Made by a program: the position numbers and the translations under genes. Under the pieces are notes generated by a model. That model did no database searches and was not told the origin of the DNA. It saw only the letters and a list, made by a program, of their open reading frames with translations. A stretch of DNA of 64,000 nucleotides from Pseudoalteromonas fuliginea (GTDB lineage: Bacteria > Pseudomonadota > Gammaproteobacteria > Enterobacterales > Alteromonadaceae): positions 1 through 64,000 of the forward strand of contig NZ_JJNZ01000037.1 of the NCBI RefSeq assembly GCF_000690055.1. Direction: 5' to 3'. Positions 62,222 to 64,000 of the stretch are shown piece by piece (the first letter of the stretch is position 1; each line of letters opens with the position of its first letter).

Positions 62222-63523
62222 ATGCCCAACTACGAAAATCGTTATATAAGCAGCCTAACCAGAGAAACTTACGCACTAATACTGGCTGGAGGTCGCGGTT
62301 CACGCCTACATGAACTGACTGACTGGCGAGCAAAGCCTGCGGTTTACTTTGGTGGTAAACATCGAATAATCGACTTTCCGTTATCTAACTGTATTAACTC
62401 AGGCGTTAGGCGCGTTGGTATTGCCACACAATATAAGTCTCATTCACTTATTAGGCACGTTAACCGTGCTTGGGGGCATTTTAAAAAGGAATTGGGAGAG
62501 TCGGTTGAAATTCTACCTGCATCGCAGCGTCAAGGCGATGATTGGTATTGTGGAACCGCCGATGCTGTTTTTCAAAATATAGATATTATTCGTCATGAAT
62601 TACCAAAGTATGTGATGATTTTATCGGGCGATCATGTATATCGTATGGATTACGGTGCTCTTTTAGCTAAGCACGTAGAAAATGGCGCCGACATGACTGT
62701 TTGTTGCATCGAAGTACCTGTAGAAGAAGCCGCCGATACTTTTGGTGTAATGACCGTTAATGAGGAAAATCGTGTTTGCCGTTTTGACGAAAAGCCTGCA
62801 ATGCCAAGTTCAGTACCTGGTAAGCCAGGTACGTGTTTAGCTTCAATGGGCAATTACGTATTTAACACCGAATTTTTGTTCGAACAGCTCAAAAAAGATG
62901 CTGAAAATGAAGGCTCTGGTCGCGATTTTGGCCACGATATTATTCCAGCGATAATAGAAGAGCATAACGTATTTGCCTTCCCATTTAGAGATCCAAACCA
63001 AGAAGGGCAACCTTATTGGCGTGATGTGGGTACGCTAGATTCATTCTGGGAAGCTAATATGGAACTGGTAATGCCTGAGCCGCAACTTGATTTATACGAT
63101 CCGATGTGGCCAATTTGGACCTATCAGGAACAATTACCGCCCGCTAAATTTATTTTTGATGACGATGATAGGCGCGGAATGGCCTTAGACTCAACAGTTT
63201 CTGGTGGTTGTATTATTTCGGGCTCTGCTGTTAGAAAGTCCTTATTGTTTTCAAATGTACATATTCGTTCATTTTGCGAGATAGAGCAGTCAGTTATATT
63301 GCCTGGTGCAATTATAAATAGAGGCTGCAAAATTAAGCGGGCGATAATAGATAGAAGCTGTGAGATACCAGCAGGACTAGAAATTGGTTTTGATCGTAAG
63401 ACAGATGAAGACAATGGCTTTAGAGTGTCTAAAAAAGGCATCGTACTCGTGACCCGTGATATGCTCACTGAGCTTGCAAAAAAGCTTGCGCGCCAAGCAA
63501 ATGAAAATAAAAAGTTAGCTTAA
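62222..63523 (+). CDS. glgC: Glucose-1-phosphate adenylyltransferase
   Basis: 433 residues. [30 protein letters not shown], the glucose-1-phosphate site and a C-terminal left-handed beta-helix ([11 protein letters not shown]). It makes ADP-glucose from ATP and glucose-1-phosphate, the donor for GlgA. GAGAG precedes the ATG, 14 bases from the glgP stop. Confidence 0.97.
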   Translation: MPNYENRYISSLTRETYALILAGGRGSRLHELTDWRAKPAVYFGGKHRIIDFPLSNCINSGVRRVGIATQYKSHSLIRHVNRAWGHFKKELGESVEILPASQRQGDDWYCGTADAVFQNIDIIRHELPKYVMILSGDHVYRMDYGALLAKHVENGADMTVCCIEVPVEEAADTFGVMTVNEENRVCRFDEKPAMPSSVPGKPGTCLASMGNYVFNTEFLFEQLKKDAENEGSGRDFGHDIIPAIIEEHNVFAFPFRDPNQEGQPYWRDVGTLDSFWEANMELVMPEPQLDLYDPMWPIWTYQEQLPPAKFIFDDDDRRGMALDSTVSGGCIISGSAVRKSLLFSNVHIRSFCEIEQSVILPGAIINRGCKIKRAIIDRSCEIPAGLEIGFDRKTDEDNGFRVSKKGIVLVTRDMLTELAKKLARQANENKKLA

Positions 63524-63609
63524 ATAAACTAGCTAACTAATTTTAAGCATGACAACAAGGCTTGCTCTTTATTGAGCAGGCTCATTAGGTTAAAGGAAGT
63601 AGTAAATTA

Positions 63610-64000
63610 ATGCATGTATTAATGGTTGCAGCAGAGAACGACGCGTTACCAGGCGCTAAAGTAGGTGGAGTAGCTGATGTAGTGCGTGATGCACCAAAGG
63701 CGTTGGCAGAGCAAGGTGTAACTGTAGATGTTGTTATTCCTGATTACGGCTTTGCGTTTATTGAGCGTATTTATCTCGGTGAAGTAACGGTTGCTTTTAA
63801 TGCACAGCCACATGTTTTAACACTTTTTAAAGTACGACAAACGCAAAGTAATGTCAGCCAAATTGTTATTAGCCACCCATTGTTTAGTGAATCAGGCACT
63901 GTTTACTGCAACGATGCACCCGGTAGGCCATTTGCCACGGATGCAACCAAGTTTGCTTTATTTAATGCCGCAGTTTGTGAGGCATTATTACAAGGGGTAC
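63610..64000 (+). CDS. glgA: Glycogen synthase, 3' end beyond window
   Basis: 130 codons before the edge. The N-terminus MHVLMVAAENDALPGAKVGG, followed by VADVVRDAPKALAEQG, is the GT5 motif binding ADP-glucose, in a GVADVV form instead of the usual GLGDV. AAAGGAAG lies about 10 bases upstream. Transfers glucose from ADP-glucose to glycogen. Last seen gene of the operon, 86 bases after glgC. Confidence 0.9.
   Translation, partial: MHVLMVAAENDALPGAKVGGVADVVRDAPKALAEQGVTVDVVIPDYGFAFIERIYLGEVTVAFNAQPHVLTLFKVRQTQSNVSQIVISHPLFSESGTVYCNDAPGRPFATDATKFALFNAAVCEALLQGV

Overview
The window looks like chromosomal DNA of a marine gammaproteobacterium of the Alteromonadales, most likely Pseudoalteromonas. 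This is inferred from the AT-rich base composition, the gene families present (TorF-type porin, DUF3081, DUF3015/DUF4105 pair, argM-astA-astD locus, Oar-like TonB receptor) and their order. No rRNA, tRNA, CRISPR array or prophage was seen.

Layout. 1-2.7 kb is an accessory patch: the 3' end of a Y1-type transposase, then a minus-strand pair made of a zinc phospholipase C-like protein and a small membrane protein, which is a candidate toxin/effector-immunity pair. 2.7-5.7 kb has a small-molecule kinase and the upp-uraA uracil salvage operon. 5.9-10.7 kb is the most striking locus: a fused glycerate 3-kinase/sugar-phosphoglycerate phosphatase, a GT81 glucosyl-3-phosphoglycerate synthase and a GH13_18 glucosylglycerate phosphorylase. 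Together they would make and break the compatible solute glucosylglycerate. 10.8-20.7 kb is mixed housekeeping and stress genes: cytochrome b562, OsmC, zinc-independent L31/L36 paralogues, LysR/MFS/aldo-keto reductase/ABM monooxygenase, small membrane proteins, a hydratase-like protein, and a secreted delta-class carbonic anhydrase. 20.8-33 kb has a plant-type dapA, the DUF3015/DUF4105 pair, a RhlE helicase, an FAD oxidoreductase, a 7Fe ferredoxin, a DUF5916 outer-membrane protein and a GGDEF-EAL protein.

33-39 kb holds a TorF porin and a betIBA-BCCT operon (choline to glycine betaine) with a perfect BetI palindrome. 39-46.4 kb has small conserved proteins, a DUF1704 metallopeptidase-like protein, a large Oar-like TonB receptor and a periplasmic solute-binding-like protein. 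46.5-51.7 kb is the arginine succinyltransferase pathway (argM, astA, astD plus DUF1338) with a divergent Lrp/AsnC regulator. 53-64 kb is a tightly packed glycogen operon: a CBM48 protein, malQ, glgB, glgX, glgP, glgC and a truncated glgA.

The genes converge on osmoadaptation (glucosylglycerate and betaine) and on glucose-1-phosphate metabolism (glycogen phosphorylase, glucosylglycerate phosphorylase and GlgC share this metabolite). Two copies of a 256-264 bp MITE-like repeat with terminal inverted repeats and nested palindromes lie at 15.3 and 30.5 kb, with a possible decayed relative at 41.35 kb.
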